From assembly GCA_021234155.1 (NCBI GenBank), contig JAJEKV010000005.1, forward strand, positions 1,813,294 through 1,877,293: DNA of 64,000 nucleotides. Direction: 5' to 3'. Source of the stretch: Isoetes taiwanensis. Lineage: Eukaryota > Streptophyta > Lycopodiopsida > Isoetales > Isoetaceae. A program made the translations under genes and the position numbers. The first letter of the stretch is position 1. Each line of letters starts with the position of its first letter. Under the pieces are notes generated by a model that was given only the letters and a program-made list of their open reading frames with translations, did no database searches and was not told where the DNA came from. Of the stretch, positions 1 through 10,559 are shown one piece after another.

Positions 1-1033
1 CGTTCTTTGGGCGTTAAACAATCAAAGGGCATTCTTGTAAACTCAAAATGACCATACCGCGTTCTAAAAGCGGTCTTATGGATATCCTCTTCTTTTATTC
101 TTATCTGGTGGTACCCGACCTCAAATCAATTTTAGAGAATACCTTTGCTCCTTATGGCGGTCCATTAAATCATCGCCCTTGGCAATGCATACTTATTCTT
201 TACTAGTAATGGTACTCCCTTTGCCGGGCTTAAATTAGAACCTTAATTAATTTTCTTTTTTTTTCTTTTTATTCTCCTTTTTTTTCTCCCTCAATTCTCC
301 TTTTTTTTCCTTTAGTTCTCCCATTCCTTTCTTGTCCTTCCCTTTCCCCCCTCTTTCCCTTTTCCCCTCTTTTTCCCTTTTTCTCCCTTTCCATCTCCTT
401 TTCCTTTTCTCCCTCTTTTCCCCCTTTTCTCCCCTTTTCTCCCCCTTTTTCCCTTTCATCTCCTTTTCTCCCTTCCCCCCTTTCTCCTCTTTTCTCCCCT
501 TTTTCTCCTTTCCTTTTCCCTTTTCCCTTTTTCTCCCCTTCCATCATTTTTCCTTTTCCCTTCCCCTTTTCCATTCCTTTTCCCTTTTTCCCTTTCCATC
601 TGTTCTTTTCCCTGTCCCCTTTTTCTTTTTCCCTTTCCCCTTTTCCCTTCTCGCTTTCTCCGCTTTTCCGCTTCCCCTTTTCCGCTTTCCCTTTTCCTTT
701 CTTTCGGGTTTTTCCTTTTCCCTTTCCCCCTTTCCTTTCCCTTTTCCCCTTTCTCATCGCTTTTTCCTTTTCCCTTCATCGCTTTTTCCCTTTTCCTTCC
801 TTTTCCTTTTCCTCGCTTTTCCTTTTCCATTTCATCGTTTTTTTTTTTCCCTTCCCTTCCCCTTCCCCTTTTCCCTTTTCCCTTTTCCCTTTTCCTTTTC
901 CCTTTCATATTGAAGCCATAGTCAAGATGAAATTTTAGTTGAAGACACGCACACATCATCTCCACCATTGGTCAATCAAATCCTCGACCGTCCGATTTAG
1001 GGTGCGGTCCATTACACAACATCCTATATAATA
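1..1033 (-). mobile_element. Hel-1: 5' portion of a minus-strand Helitron
   Basis: Read on the minus strand, this begins next to the 3' end of Hel-2 with an AT-rich start (TTATTATATAGG), then the subterminal signature CCCTAAATCGGACGG (complement at about 988-1007) seen 30-60 bp inside every Helitron 5' end in this window. The following 100 bp is closely similar to the 5' end of Hel-5 at 17380-17500, and both then enter a long purine-rich tract. The terminus is not a clean TC, so the exact first base is uncertain. The element runs off the left edge; no 3' hairpin is visible. No coding sequence was recognised in 1-240. Confidence 0.6.
240..910. repeat. Polypyrimidine tract (CT-rich on +, GA-rich on -)
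   Basis: About 670 bp is almost pure C/T on the plus strand. The open frames on both strands (Lys/Glu/Gly-rich or Phe/Pro/Ser-rich) are products of base composition and are not annotated as genes. The tract starts about 100 bp inside the Helitron 5' end, as does the matching tract in Hel-5. Confidence 0.9.
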
Positions 1034-1034
1034 A

Positions 1035-1062
1035 CTAGTTTTGGTGCCCAGCGTTGCTGGGC
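1035..1062 (-). other. Helitron 3' terminal hairpin and CTAG end
   Basis: GCCCAGC-AAC-GCTGGGC stem-loop followed by CTAGT on the minus strand. The same ending recurs at 6521-6549 and 50729-50757, with a shorter spacer at 61786-61809 and a truncated form at 57898-57916. Confidence 0.85.
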
Positions 1063-3853
1063 ATAAGGTGGAAACCTATAAATGCTAGGAACTTGTACAT
1101 TTGCATAGAATAACTCATGTGCCTTGAGATAGTAACTTCTGCTCCCCTGGATCATTTTGGGAACATGTAAGATGCAAATGACCATGTTTATGAGTTGTTG
1201 AGATTGCTTACTAAATCTCATACAATCACTCATATTTGCTACTTTTCTATGAACATGGATGTGTTCAGGCTATGGATGTGATATGTAACCCTTCAAGGGC
1301 ATTGCATTTATTGCCCTAGACGACTTGTTCATTTTGTGTTGCACTTTTATCTATAACTACCTTTAAAATTACTTGGAACCTTTAATTAGAGGCTACTTTT
1401 GAAATACTTGGATGTCAATTGTGCATGCAAATAAAACATGAAACATGTCATTCTTGCCAATTAGATATAAAACATTACAAAGATGAAAGATGGGTTCAAT
1501 GGATATTCTTGAATATAAAAGTGCATGGGCATGTGTTGGAAACTATGAATGATATGGGCTCCATGTTTGTATTTATGTTATTGTCGCACTATACATAAAC
1601 TTACTCCCCGAAAGCAAGGCTGCAGAAGCCATCTTGCTTCAAAAAGCCATTGGATAAAATGCTTCCCTTGCTAATATTAGTTGCCTTTCAAGCTGTTGGA
1701 TCAAATAAATAATCTATACTTTAGAAATCATGTGTGTGGATTATTCCCATATTCACTCGGCCTTCCGTAAAATCATTTGAATGATCCTCTTATAAGAGTA
1801 TTAAAATTTGCATATTTAGTGCCATGCAAGAGATTAGATTAGATAGTGTACTTATGATATTGCAAATACAGGTCTTGAAGAAGGCTCTCGTCATCTTCCT
1901 CATCACGATTCACGATCTCCCATTCTTTTGGTTTTTCTTAGTGACTTCACTGCCTTCTGCAGCAAACTAAATGTAATTATTGCACGCAAATGTTTCAAAT
2001 CTAATGGTGAGCTTTCAATGGATAAAAGTACTATAGGCAACAAAACATAATCAAACATGTAATGTGTATGAATAAAAAGTACAATGTGATATTATAAAGG
2101 ACACATTTTGAAACGTTTTACATTGACGTTTCTACCACACCCTTCAAATGTCCTATTATAGAAATGTTGCATATTTTCCAAAGAACAAAGGCAATGTCAC
2201 TTGTAAAAACTGATATATCTATTTATTTCATAAGATAATACTACCAACAGATCATGTAATCTCTTTCACTTAGCTCCCCCGTGCTTGAATCAAAGAAATC
2301 AAAGGGAAATTTTACACCGAATAAAGATGCAATTAAAGAAATAGAAGTGATCGTGCTTAGGTTAGCCTCGAACTCGGACTTTTAGCATATGCGGGACTTG
2401 GTTTGATGAGCACAAATTCAAGAAAGCACCAACTTCATACCTTACAAATGTAAATGCTCAAAATCTCCACAATTATTTGTAATTGCCTAGAAACATGCGG
2501 ATCTAGAGTAATCCCCGCAATAGAGAGATCTACTACATTTGAAATGATGAAGACAAAGAATGAATAAAATATAGACAAAGCTTTTACCTTTGTTATGAAA
2601 GAGTCAAATCAAACCATCAGTTTGCTCCAACGAAGACAACACTTCAGAGCATAAAGCCAAGTCCGGGATACATCGACCGAACTTCGGTAAAAAAGCCCTT
2701 CGGATAAAAGTCAATAATATCGAAACCCATACAAACAATTATCTTCAAAACAAAGATATACCTCGTGATTTGCCGGCACCTCTTTTATCATTGCAATAGA
2801 TCCGCAGGTAAGGGCATGTACAATATTGGTTTGAATCACCCCACAAAGATCTCTAATGTGGAACAAAAATGCTTCTATGAACAAAGGCTACCATCACGCG
2901 ACAAAGAAATCGCCCTATGACATTAAGCAAAATGTTGCAATCCACAATAACAAAGACAAAATATCATGCAAAGGATTCTTGAGTCAACCTGCTGTAGAAG
3001 AAAAAATTGCAGTAGATACAGATGTGCATGCCATAAAAGCGTCTGCATGACATTTCTATTTCAGACCAGAACTTTTGTTCCAACTCTTTCGTGACATTTT
3101 TTGAAATGCTTTCGCCTATACCGCGTAAAATTGCAATGACAAGATCAAATCCATGAGTGCAGAACAAAAATAGACCTGTATAATAATCAAAGATATGGAG
3201 AAGGCCCTATTCACACCCTTATGATTGGATTTAAAGGGAAAGTGTTGGAATAGCATGACAGATGCCATATGATCTTCGATCAGTCAGCCACTTCTTCTAA
3301 ATATATTATAAAGCTCCAGCCACTTTGCAACTCCAGATCTTCGAATGGGGCTTCTAAGATACTTATGATTGAAAATCTTATGCGTGCAAAGGCGCTTTGG
3401 CGAAGCCTTTCCCGTAATCTAAGCTTGCCCTAATCGAAGTTTGTCTTGCTCTAATCAAGCTTGCCCGTTGTAGCAAACATGTCGCCTTCCATCGTGGTTC
3501 AATCCTTTCAACGGCGAAAGTGAAAGGACGATACATGCTGGTCTGATCATTCCTAATAGCGATGCCTTGCCCCTCAGCTCTTGAAGGTAGCGAAGCAGCT
3601 CAAAGATGACCATGGACTATGAGACTATCTGGCCCGTCACTTCGCCACTTCGCTATCTCAAATACCCTGTCGCCATATCTTGAAAGCAGGTAGCCCGCCA
3701 TGCTCGAAGTCGCCATAGCTGCCATCGGGACCCTAGATAGAAACTAAAAAAAGTTTCTTACGTGGCACCATATCCTCCATCGATTAGATTAAATCCGGGC
3801 CGTTCAAATTAGGGCGTGGTCCATTACTTGCACTAAAACATTATAATATAAGA
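1035..3853 (-). mobile_element. Hel-2: complete non-autonomous Helitron
   Basis: On the minus strand it starts TCTTATATTATAATG at 3853 with the subterminal signature (CGCCCTAATTTGAACGG) about 40 bp inside. It ends with a 17-nt hairpin (GCCCAGC loop GCTGGGC, 1046-1062) followed a few bases later by CTAG at 1038-1035 and a T. These are the diagnostic Helitron ends: 5' TC, 3' hairpin plus CTRR, no terminal inverted repeat. Length is 2.8 kb. The interior is AT-rich; I recognise no Rep/helicase and no convincing captured gene. The short open frames at 2856-3167 have no recognisable domain. Its 3' end abuts Hel-1. Confidence 0.8.
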
Positions 3854-5083
3854 TAAAATAAAATAAAATAAAATTATGTTGTATGTCTGTCTTAAATCTC
3901 GCCCTAGATCGGACGGCTTAGATCTAGGGCTAGATTTATCGAATGGTCTGGATTGATCAGGATAATAGAGAACAGACGGGTTAGGGCTAGGTTCTAACGG
4001 CAAAGCTCACAGCCCCCGATTGCTCGGGCTGGATTGATCGGGTTGAGTTGATTTAGGGCTGGATTGATTGGGTTGAGTTGATTTAGGGTTGAGTTGAGTT
4101 GAACGTCAAAGCTCAAAGCTCTCTGTTCTACCATAGCAGAACTCGCAGTCTCTAAGAGGTCCTTCAACGAACTGGAGTCTTCCAAGCATGGCCTCCCTAG
4201 CTGCATACAGACTCGATTCTTTGTGGCATCAAATTTAGAGAGCTGAGTAGAAGCTCCACTAGAGCAGATAATGGATCGGATATGGCTGACTCATAATCCG
4301 GCGCTCCAACGACACAAAGTATGAAGAAATTTGTGACAGATTGTGTGAATCGCCCCTTTATGCATATTACGAAAGTTTTGGCAGTTTTGTTATAGAGCAA
4401 TATGACAACCAGACTGAAAGGTATTCTGACTTTTGATTCTTACTTTTGTTGAGTTTGTTGATGATTTTAGAGGTCAACCTGTGATTTTTTTTTTGAATAA
4501 CCAGCAAATTTCAATTGTGCTGGCAGATGCTTTGAGCTTCATCAAGAAATATAGATTGTAACTAAGATATTCGGTTACATTTTCTGCAACTAAGATATTC
4601 GGTTGGTAAGGCTTAGGGAGGATCGAGTGGCCTGCTAAAGCTCATCAGCTCGGCCTCAGGGTGAAGATTATCTATTTTTATCAGTAGCACTGCCGAATTT
4701 GGACAGCAATGGCTCTGAAACGAGTGCAGAAGCATCTAGAGCGGTTGTGCATACATACCTCTGAACGATTTTAGCTTGCTTCATGTCTGAGATCTTTTTA
4801 ATTTTTGATCGGCTTGGAGCAGATCAAATTATTTGCCCTGAAGAATTTAAGAAAGGTACATTTTCTTTTTCCTTTTTGAACTCATTTGATGTGGTGGAAG
4901 CCATGAATATGATATTGAAGCTGTTGAATGTGAAGCTGTTGAATATTTAGGTATGCTGCATGCTTGCTACCAAGTCCTGTAAGCAGAATCTACTAACATT
5001 AGAATTAATTGGCGCTGGCAGTTTAGACAACTGGGGTTGATAATTGCTGAATAGTTCCTTCAAATCATATTTTTTGAAGACAG

Positions 5084-5161
5084 ACTTCCATTCAAAGCGT
5101 TTTAGCTTCTCAGTTGGGTGACAGGCTTCCATTCAAAGCGTTTTAGCTTATCAGTTGGGTG
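5084..5161. repeat. 40-bp tandem duplication
   Basis: The segment CTTCCATTCAAAGCGTTTTA with its continuation (AGCTT, one mismatch, CAGTTGGGTG) occurs twice, 40 bp apart. Confidence 0.85.
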
Positions 5162-5270
5162 TGAAATACAGCCCTTCTTGCAACTATGGTGCAAAATGAT
5201 TGCTAGATTTAAAGCATGTCGGGTAAGCCATAGATGAGCTTAAATTCATTCTTTTACATACCTTCTACAG

Positions 5271-5467
5271 TGTCCATATTGAAGGAATATTGCAAATGCT
5301 TGGGAAATATGGTTGGATATATCTTATAGCTGCTGCTTCCAAGCAAGAAACCAATGATTGCCTAAGGTGTGTGGTTTTTGCAGAAAGGTCATTGTTAGAT
5401 GGAAGCCGATTTTACAAAGAAGTCCTGGTAGAATCAATTGATCAGCACAACGTGGATGCAAGTGAAG
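5271..5467 (+). pseudogene. Exon-like captured segment in Hel-3 (unidentified)
   Basis: An open segment bounded by a plausible acceptor (CTTCTACAG) and donor (GAAG|GTATGC). It encodes a hydrophobic start (QMLGKYGWIYLIAAASKQ) followed by a charged stretch, without a stop across the segment. I do not recognise the family. Lying inside a non-autonomous Helitron, it is best read as a captured exon of a host gene. It could also be a chance open frame. Confidence 0.3.
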
Positions 5468-6561
5468 GTATGCAGATTTGCCATTTTATGCTTCTTTTTA
5501 GCACCTTATAGTATCGGAGGTTTTCCATGCATTAAGTTGTATGCTTCTTCCACAGGTTTTTCATGCATTAGTTGTATGCTTCTTCAACAGGAGGACCAAT
5601 ATCAACAGACAATGGAATATAAGGAGATTCTTTGCTTATGAATATCCGAAAAGCCTGTCTTTACATGGTTGGCATGGATGTTGTCCTATTTAAAACACAT
5701 GTCATTCATGTGCTGGCATATCATGTTTATCCAACTTATAAGTAACTAGAGTGCTGGCTCAGTGCAATATTCAAGGTATTGCAATCTATAAATGTAATCA
5801 CTAAATTTATGCTAATATATCCATTGTTGTTAACTGCTTTGCCTGATCCCTTGCGTTCTTTTGTAGCTTTATGATAAGGATTACATCTGATGCTTTTTGC
5901 TTTTTTTGTTTAGATTAACATCCATCTCTAATAAACATAACTAATTGGATGTAAAGCTCAAGTACATGAATGTCTCTTTAAAAAAATTTAATTGTTTATT
6001 TTTAGGTTTACTATACCTTAGGCCTTTAAAAGTTGCTATTTGTAGGACTCCCTTTTAAGCGTATGATATTTTGAAACTTTATGTTATGGATTGGCAAATG
6101 GCGTCAATTTTATCATGCAATAATCCCACCTCATGTAGACTTGATGTTATGGATTGGCAAATGGCGTCAATTTTATCGTGTGAATAATCCACCTGATGCA
6201 TGATGCAAGAGTCTCCTGAACTTTAATGAATAAAATTAGAAATTGATTTTAATGCCTATAATGCAAGAGTCTCCTAATGAATAAAATTAGAACTTTAATG
6301 AATAAAATTAGAAATTGATTTTAATGCCTATAATGAAATCAAAACTGATACCATCTATATTAGAACTTGATTTACATGCCTAGAATGAAATCAAAACTGA
6401 TACCATCTGTCTTAACTATTTGTCTACAATCTCAGGGAATGCCCACCGAAGGGGGCAATTTTCTATGTTTGGATATTATAAAGTGATTGCAGTCAAGACG
6501 TTTACAAATATCCAACTTATGCCCAGCAACGCTGGGCACCGTTACTAGTTATAATATAAGA

Positions 6562-6820
6562 TCATCTGCTTGTTGAGTTGGCGATAGTCTATGCACATTC
6601 TTAAGCTCCCATCTTTCTTCTTCACAAAGAGTATAGGTGCTCCGAAAGGAGATACACTTGCCCTAATAAAACCAAGCTCAAGCAATTCCTGAAGCTGCTT
6701 CTTGAGCTCAATCAATTCTGGGGTGCTCATTCTATACGGCGCCTTACTGGTAGGCTTCGCATCTGGAGCTAATGTGATCTCACATTCCACACCCCTATCG
6801 GATTTCATCCAGAAATACAT
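6562..6820 (-). pseudogene. Ty3/gypsy reverse transcriptase, N-terminal fragment
   Basis: Encodes the conserved start of a Ty3/gypsy [19 protein letters not shown], then [20 protein letters not shown], then [15 protein letters not shown]. In intact elements this region leads on to the rest of the fingers and the catalytic YXDD motif. Here it stops after the LNK motif, exactly where a Helitron 5' end (TCTTATATTATAA) begins at 6561 after a host A. The catalytic aspartates and RNase H are therefore missing. The sequence upstream (6821-6933) is frameshifted relative to this frame. Function is lost in this copy. Confidence 0.93.
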
Positions 6821-6933
6821 CCTTGAACTCTGAAATAAGCCTTGCTATCTGCTTGGGCAATTGATTCCCCTTTGGGTCACTTCCATCCTGATTGCCTGGC
6901 TCAACTGATTCCATCCTCAAGATGTAGTCCACC

Positions 6934-7371
6934 TTATTCCTTTCTATACTCTTCCTTACACTGCATGGGAGAAGCTACCTTCTTACCTTTCACTATCAAT
7001 TTGTTGACGTCTGGTGCCGTCATGGTGACTTCGTTCCGGTCACAATCGATCATGGCTTTGGCTGGCTTCAAGAATTCCATCCCCACTATAAGATCATATC
7101 TTCCGATATCCATGACTTCCGCCCCCATCGGCCACTTAATCCCACTAAGGTCTATGTCAAAAATGATCCTTCTCCCCTTAGTGTGCCAAATGACGCCGTT
7201 TGCCATAGCCACTGACCTTGGCTTAGACTTCAGTACCTTGTTCTTCATTAGGGCAGCCAACCTAGGAGATGCAAAGTTGTGAGAGCTACCTGTATCTATG
7301 AGGACTACATATGGATTACTATCTATGATCCCATCACCCCTACATGACGGTCGACCGATTTTCAATATCAC
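6934..7371 (-). pseudogene. Retropepsin-like aspartic protease domain of the retrotransposon
   Basis: A 145-codon frame with the active-site motif VVLIDTGSSHNFAS and, later, a hydrophobic-hydrophobic-Gly motif (DLIVGMEFL), as in plant Ty3/gypsy proteases. These enzymes cut the Gag-Pol polyprotein in the virus-like particle. The catalytic DTGSS is intact. The frame is broken on both sides: towards gag, and towards RT at 6821-6933. It is classed as part of a decayed polyprotein, not as a free gene. Confidence 0.9.
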
Positions 7372-7379
7372 GACTCAAT

Positions 7380-8574
7380 GTTTGCACATATGTGGCACTC
7401 ACCATCTATGAAATCCTGGGCCTCATGCTTGGGTGCGTCGTCTTCGGCCCGCTTCGTTGGGGAATCCCAATCCACAAGCTCTGCCAAGGCTTCCTGCATG
7501 ACAAATGGACAATCATGCGTTCGATGCCCCGCCGCAAGCACTGACGCGATAGCTTTTTCTCAATGCATTCTGTCTCTTCTCCTTCGGTATTTCACGAAGA
7601 CGGCTTTTAGAGCACCGTCCCCCGATGCATTACGTGGCTTCACGGTCCCCAAAGGCTTTACTCGACCCTTACCTTGCTTGGCCTCCTCGATGGTGTAGGC
7701 TGGCGATTGCTTACCCCGATATTGCCCTTGATACACTACCTGAACTCTTACCCCCGGTTGATTCTTCTGTGGAGTTGCTTGGTGCCTCCTCCAAACTTAT
7801 AGCTTTATCTTGGTCTTCGCGAATCTGACCTTTGGGTTGATTGCTCTAACAAGCCTCTTGATATTGCTTGTTCAACCCCTCAATGTAGGTATCCACCGCT
7901 TGCCTTTCCGACTCCGGGAACATGGAGCCTCGAGCCGCATGAATTCTTTCCTCAGATACTTAGCTACCGACAAGCTACCCCGGTTCAACCTATAAAAGCG
8001 GCTGGATCTCTTCTAGTATGAGATCTTGGCACATAGTGCTTGCGAAAAAGCCTTGCCAAGGTCTTAAATCGCAATTGTTCCTCCTCGCCTTGTTGGATTT
8101 AGCATATCCCTTCCACCAGATCCTTGCCGGGTCCAATGAGGTTAGCCAGAGCAACTTTCCCTATATCCTTGTCTTTCTTTCATGCCGTAGAAGTTGCCAA
8201 ATTCTTCCATTTCATCAAGCCATGCTTCAACTTCCATGCCTGATCTGTCTTTCCCTGAGAACTGGCCCAGCTTTCTTGTCTTCCATACGTTGTTCATAGC
8301 ACTATCCACCTTTTTCGGTAGTCATCCTGCCTTTCTTGCCCTTTTCCTTACTCTAGGTGTGTTTCGACCGACCGGGCTCTGAGCTAGAGCTGTCCTCACC
8401 GGAAGAACTATCTGATGTGCTGGAGCTAGATGATGATGGGCTCCTGGTTCTTCTTTTCCTTCTCTTATCCCTGACGTTCCCCTGGTTACCCTCCCCTTCC
8501 TTCTGAGGGACTTCATCACCACCTGGTGGACAAGGTGGAAGTGGAGGTAGAGGACCATATTCCTCAAGATTCAT
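7380..8574 (-). pseudogene. Decayed gag (capsid/nucleocapsid) region
   Basis: No single frame is long, but pieces in different minus-strand frames fit gag. A Pro/Ser/Asp-rich N-terminal segment (8574-8353) contains SSSSSSTSDSSSGEDSSSS. A capsid-like piece near 7960-7860 reads RGSMFPESERQAVDTYIEGL. A zinc-knuckle remnant near 7545-7500 has C-x4-H-x4-C spacing (LAAGHRTHDCPF after a frameshifted Cys). At least three frameshifts and several stops separate the pieces. Position just before the protease is as expected. Some indels may be sequence errors, since copies elsewhere in the window also differ by short indels. Confidence 0.65.
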
Positions 8575-9798
8575 CGGGGGTCGTCTCAGCTTGATCGTGT
8601 TGTTGCATCCGGTTCCTCATCTGTACCAGCCTTGCGTTGGATCGCCTCCTCGTGACATGTCTTGCTCAATGTCTTCCTGTTCTCTGCCAAACAAGTTCCT
8701 TGGCACCCAATTGTATTGTCGGTGCTGGTCTTGGGATCCTGCGATCATCAATACATGTTATTTGGGTTATATGTTGATCAATCTTACTTGTAATTGAATT
8801 ATTTTTAGTTATAAAGAAATCATGCGAAGCATTGCATTTATAAAAACAGTTAATAGTCATTAATACATAGAAGTTACATGGTAGAATAGATATGTACTAG
8901 CACAATAGGGTACAAGAAAACATTTAGCACAATTAAAACTTAAAGGGAATTTCACAACTAATCAATGGCCTCCTGAAAGCTTAAAGAAATTCTTGACATC
9001 CCTGAATCGGAGGCCTTTGTCGAGGTTTGCGCGAAGATGTTCCTTTTTGTCGATCTTCCTTCAAGTGCTCGGGGTCATCTCCTTAAGGGAGTTCTCGTGC
9101 GCTTTCTTTGCTACTACCGAAAGTGATGCGTCCCTCGAGGTGTCCCCGCAAAAGTCGAGGCAATGGAGTGCGACGGACCTCTTTGAAAAGGATGATGTGG
9201 TCCGCATAGGCGATATCTTCGAAAGCTGCCCGGCCCGAGTGCTATGAGAAGCGCCCGCAGTTCTTCCCCTTTGGCTGAACTCCTTGTGGAAGACTATCAT
9301 TTACCCTTGGTCGAGGGCTGGAAGATAGTAGCGGCGTCGCGGCCTTTACCCATGCCTCGCAATCCGGTTGCCCTTCCTTTGAGCCGCCTCCGCCAGTGGC
9401 GTCTACTACATAAGATCTTCATGGTCTCTCCACATCTTTGGTTGCATTGTCCGTTGATGCCGCTGGACCCTTCCCTCATGCTCCTCGCTCGAACTCCGCC
9501 TACTTTGAGCTTGGGCCCCTTCCTAGTTTGTACAATGTGCTCAGATCACCTGGAACTCCTCCTCTCGAAATGATAGGTTCCCGGGCTGTCGATAGATCTC
9601 CCTTATCTGGCCGATAGGCTCGCTATGTCGACATTGTCTCCCCAAAGATAAGAGTGTTACCTTCCATCACTCCCTTTGGAATCTTCTGGTATGAATAGTC
9701 GATGAGGTCCGCGCTTTTCCCATGTGCTATCATGCCTAAGAGCTCGTCGATTCGAAGCCCCTGTTCCTGGCAATATGACAAGTTGAGGATGTCATTTG
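8575..9798 (-). other. Internal retroelement sequence without a recognisable ORF
   Basis: Mixed-frame minus-strand coding-like DNA (GC-rich at 9000-9800) with an AT-rich interruption at about 8740-8990. Short open frames at 9061-9300 and 9297-9479 have no domain I can name. It could be the N-terminal part of gag plus a spacer or intron. Confidence 0.45.
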
Positions 9799-10503
9799 CT
9801 AAAATGTACTCTCCTCACGATGATTATCGACGGCATGAGAGCCGGGATGCCGACCGGTGGCTCGGTGGGTTTTCTCCGATGTCGCCGCCGTGCCTCGACA
9901 TGTATCTCGCATCCTTGTTGCTTCCCCGCTCTCCCACTCTGGGTTTTGCTCCCCTAATTGCTCGTAATCTTCGTCGATCCGCAAAACTGGTGCCCCTGAC
10001 GTCGTGCCATGGTATTCATATGCGGAGGAATCTATATTGAGGATTTGATCCTGGGCCCTACAGGTATCAAGTGGTGCTAAGTCTAAAGGCTGAACGGAAG
10101 GCATGAAGAGGGCAAGGACTGTCTGAGATGAAAGGTACCTATGCCTATTATGTCTGCAGGTCATGTAATCGGGCATGGTCCTAGTCCTATCCCATAGCTG
10201 ACTTTTGCCTCTAGATCCTCCCATCTCTCGACCTAAGGCTTGGGTGAGTGTCTCAAGAGAAACCCAATTCCCTCCCCTAAGAGGTAGTCTAACTTCCCAA
10301 GGTAGGACCTGTTGGTCGTATTGGCACATGATATCTGTGTAGAATGGTGTTCTAGTCAGAGTTGCATGAAGATCAAACAAGTGGTCAAACACAGAGAAGG
10401 CTTGCTCAGCAGGGAGCTGATGGATATGGCTTGCAGCATTGTACCATCTTTCAAAGTTGTTGGGTGCCATTGAGCAAAGAAGAGTGCAGAAAATGGCTTG
10501 CAA
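9799..10503 (-). CDS. Unknown 234-codon ORF inside the retrotransposon
   Basis: The longest uninterrupted frame between the histone-like ORF and gag. It starts MQAIFCTLLCSMAPNNFERW and holds a mixed helical region with several Trp/Phe/His residues in the first half (HQLPAEQAFSVFDHLFDLHA). The second half is Arg/Glu/Thr-rich and looks composition-driven. I recognise no domain; it is not histone-like. Candidates are the N-terminal matrix part of gag or an extra ORF such as the one some plant Ty3/gypsy lineages carry upstream of gag. The first in-frame Met was used; an internal Met 11 codons on is also possible. Confidence 0.45.
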   Translation of the reverse strand: MQAIFCTLLCSMAPNNFERWYNAASHIHQLPAEQAFSVFDHLFDLHATLTRTPFYTDIMCQYDQQVLPWEVRLPLRGGNWVSLETLTQALGREMGGSRGKSQLWDRTRTMPDYMTCRHNRHRYLSSQTVLALFMPSVQPLDLAPLDTCRAQDQILNIDSSAYEYHGTTSGAPVLRIDEDYEQLGEQNPEWESGEATRMRDTCRGTAATSEKTHRATGRHPGSHAVDNHREESTF

Positions 10504-10559
10504 AGATCAGTGAGGAATCAGGAAATCGCCTAAGTGGCTGGGAACAGTTCTGTTGAAGG

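Larger units (their letters stand above)
3854..6548 (+). mobile_element. Hel-3: plus-strand Helitron, head to head with Hel-2
   Basis: The 3' end is clear: hairpin at 6521-6537 and CTAG at 6545-6548. The 5' end is less clear: an AT-rich stretch (TAAAATAAAAT repeats) from 3854, then the signature GCCCTAGATCGGACGG at 3901-3916. Its 5' end faces that of Hel-2. A 14-bp direct repeat TTATAATATAAGAT flanks it (3841-3854 and 6549-6562). Contents: an imperfect repeat of a GGTTGAGTTGATTTAGG motif (4020-4095), a 40-bp tandem duplication at 5084-5161, an exon-like segment at 5271-5467, and duplicated AT-rich segments at 6080-6180 and 6230-6340. No transposition gene recognised. Confidence 0.7.

Noticed and set aside
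247-968. Several long ORFs on both strands (Lys/Glu/Gly-rich or Phe/Pro-rich)
   Set aside because: They lie in an almost pure C/T tract; absence of stops is due to composition, and open frames exist on both strands at once.
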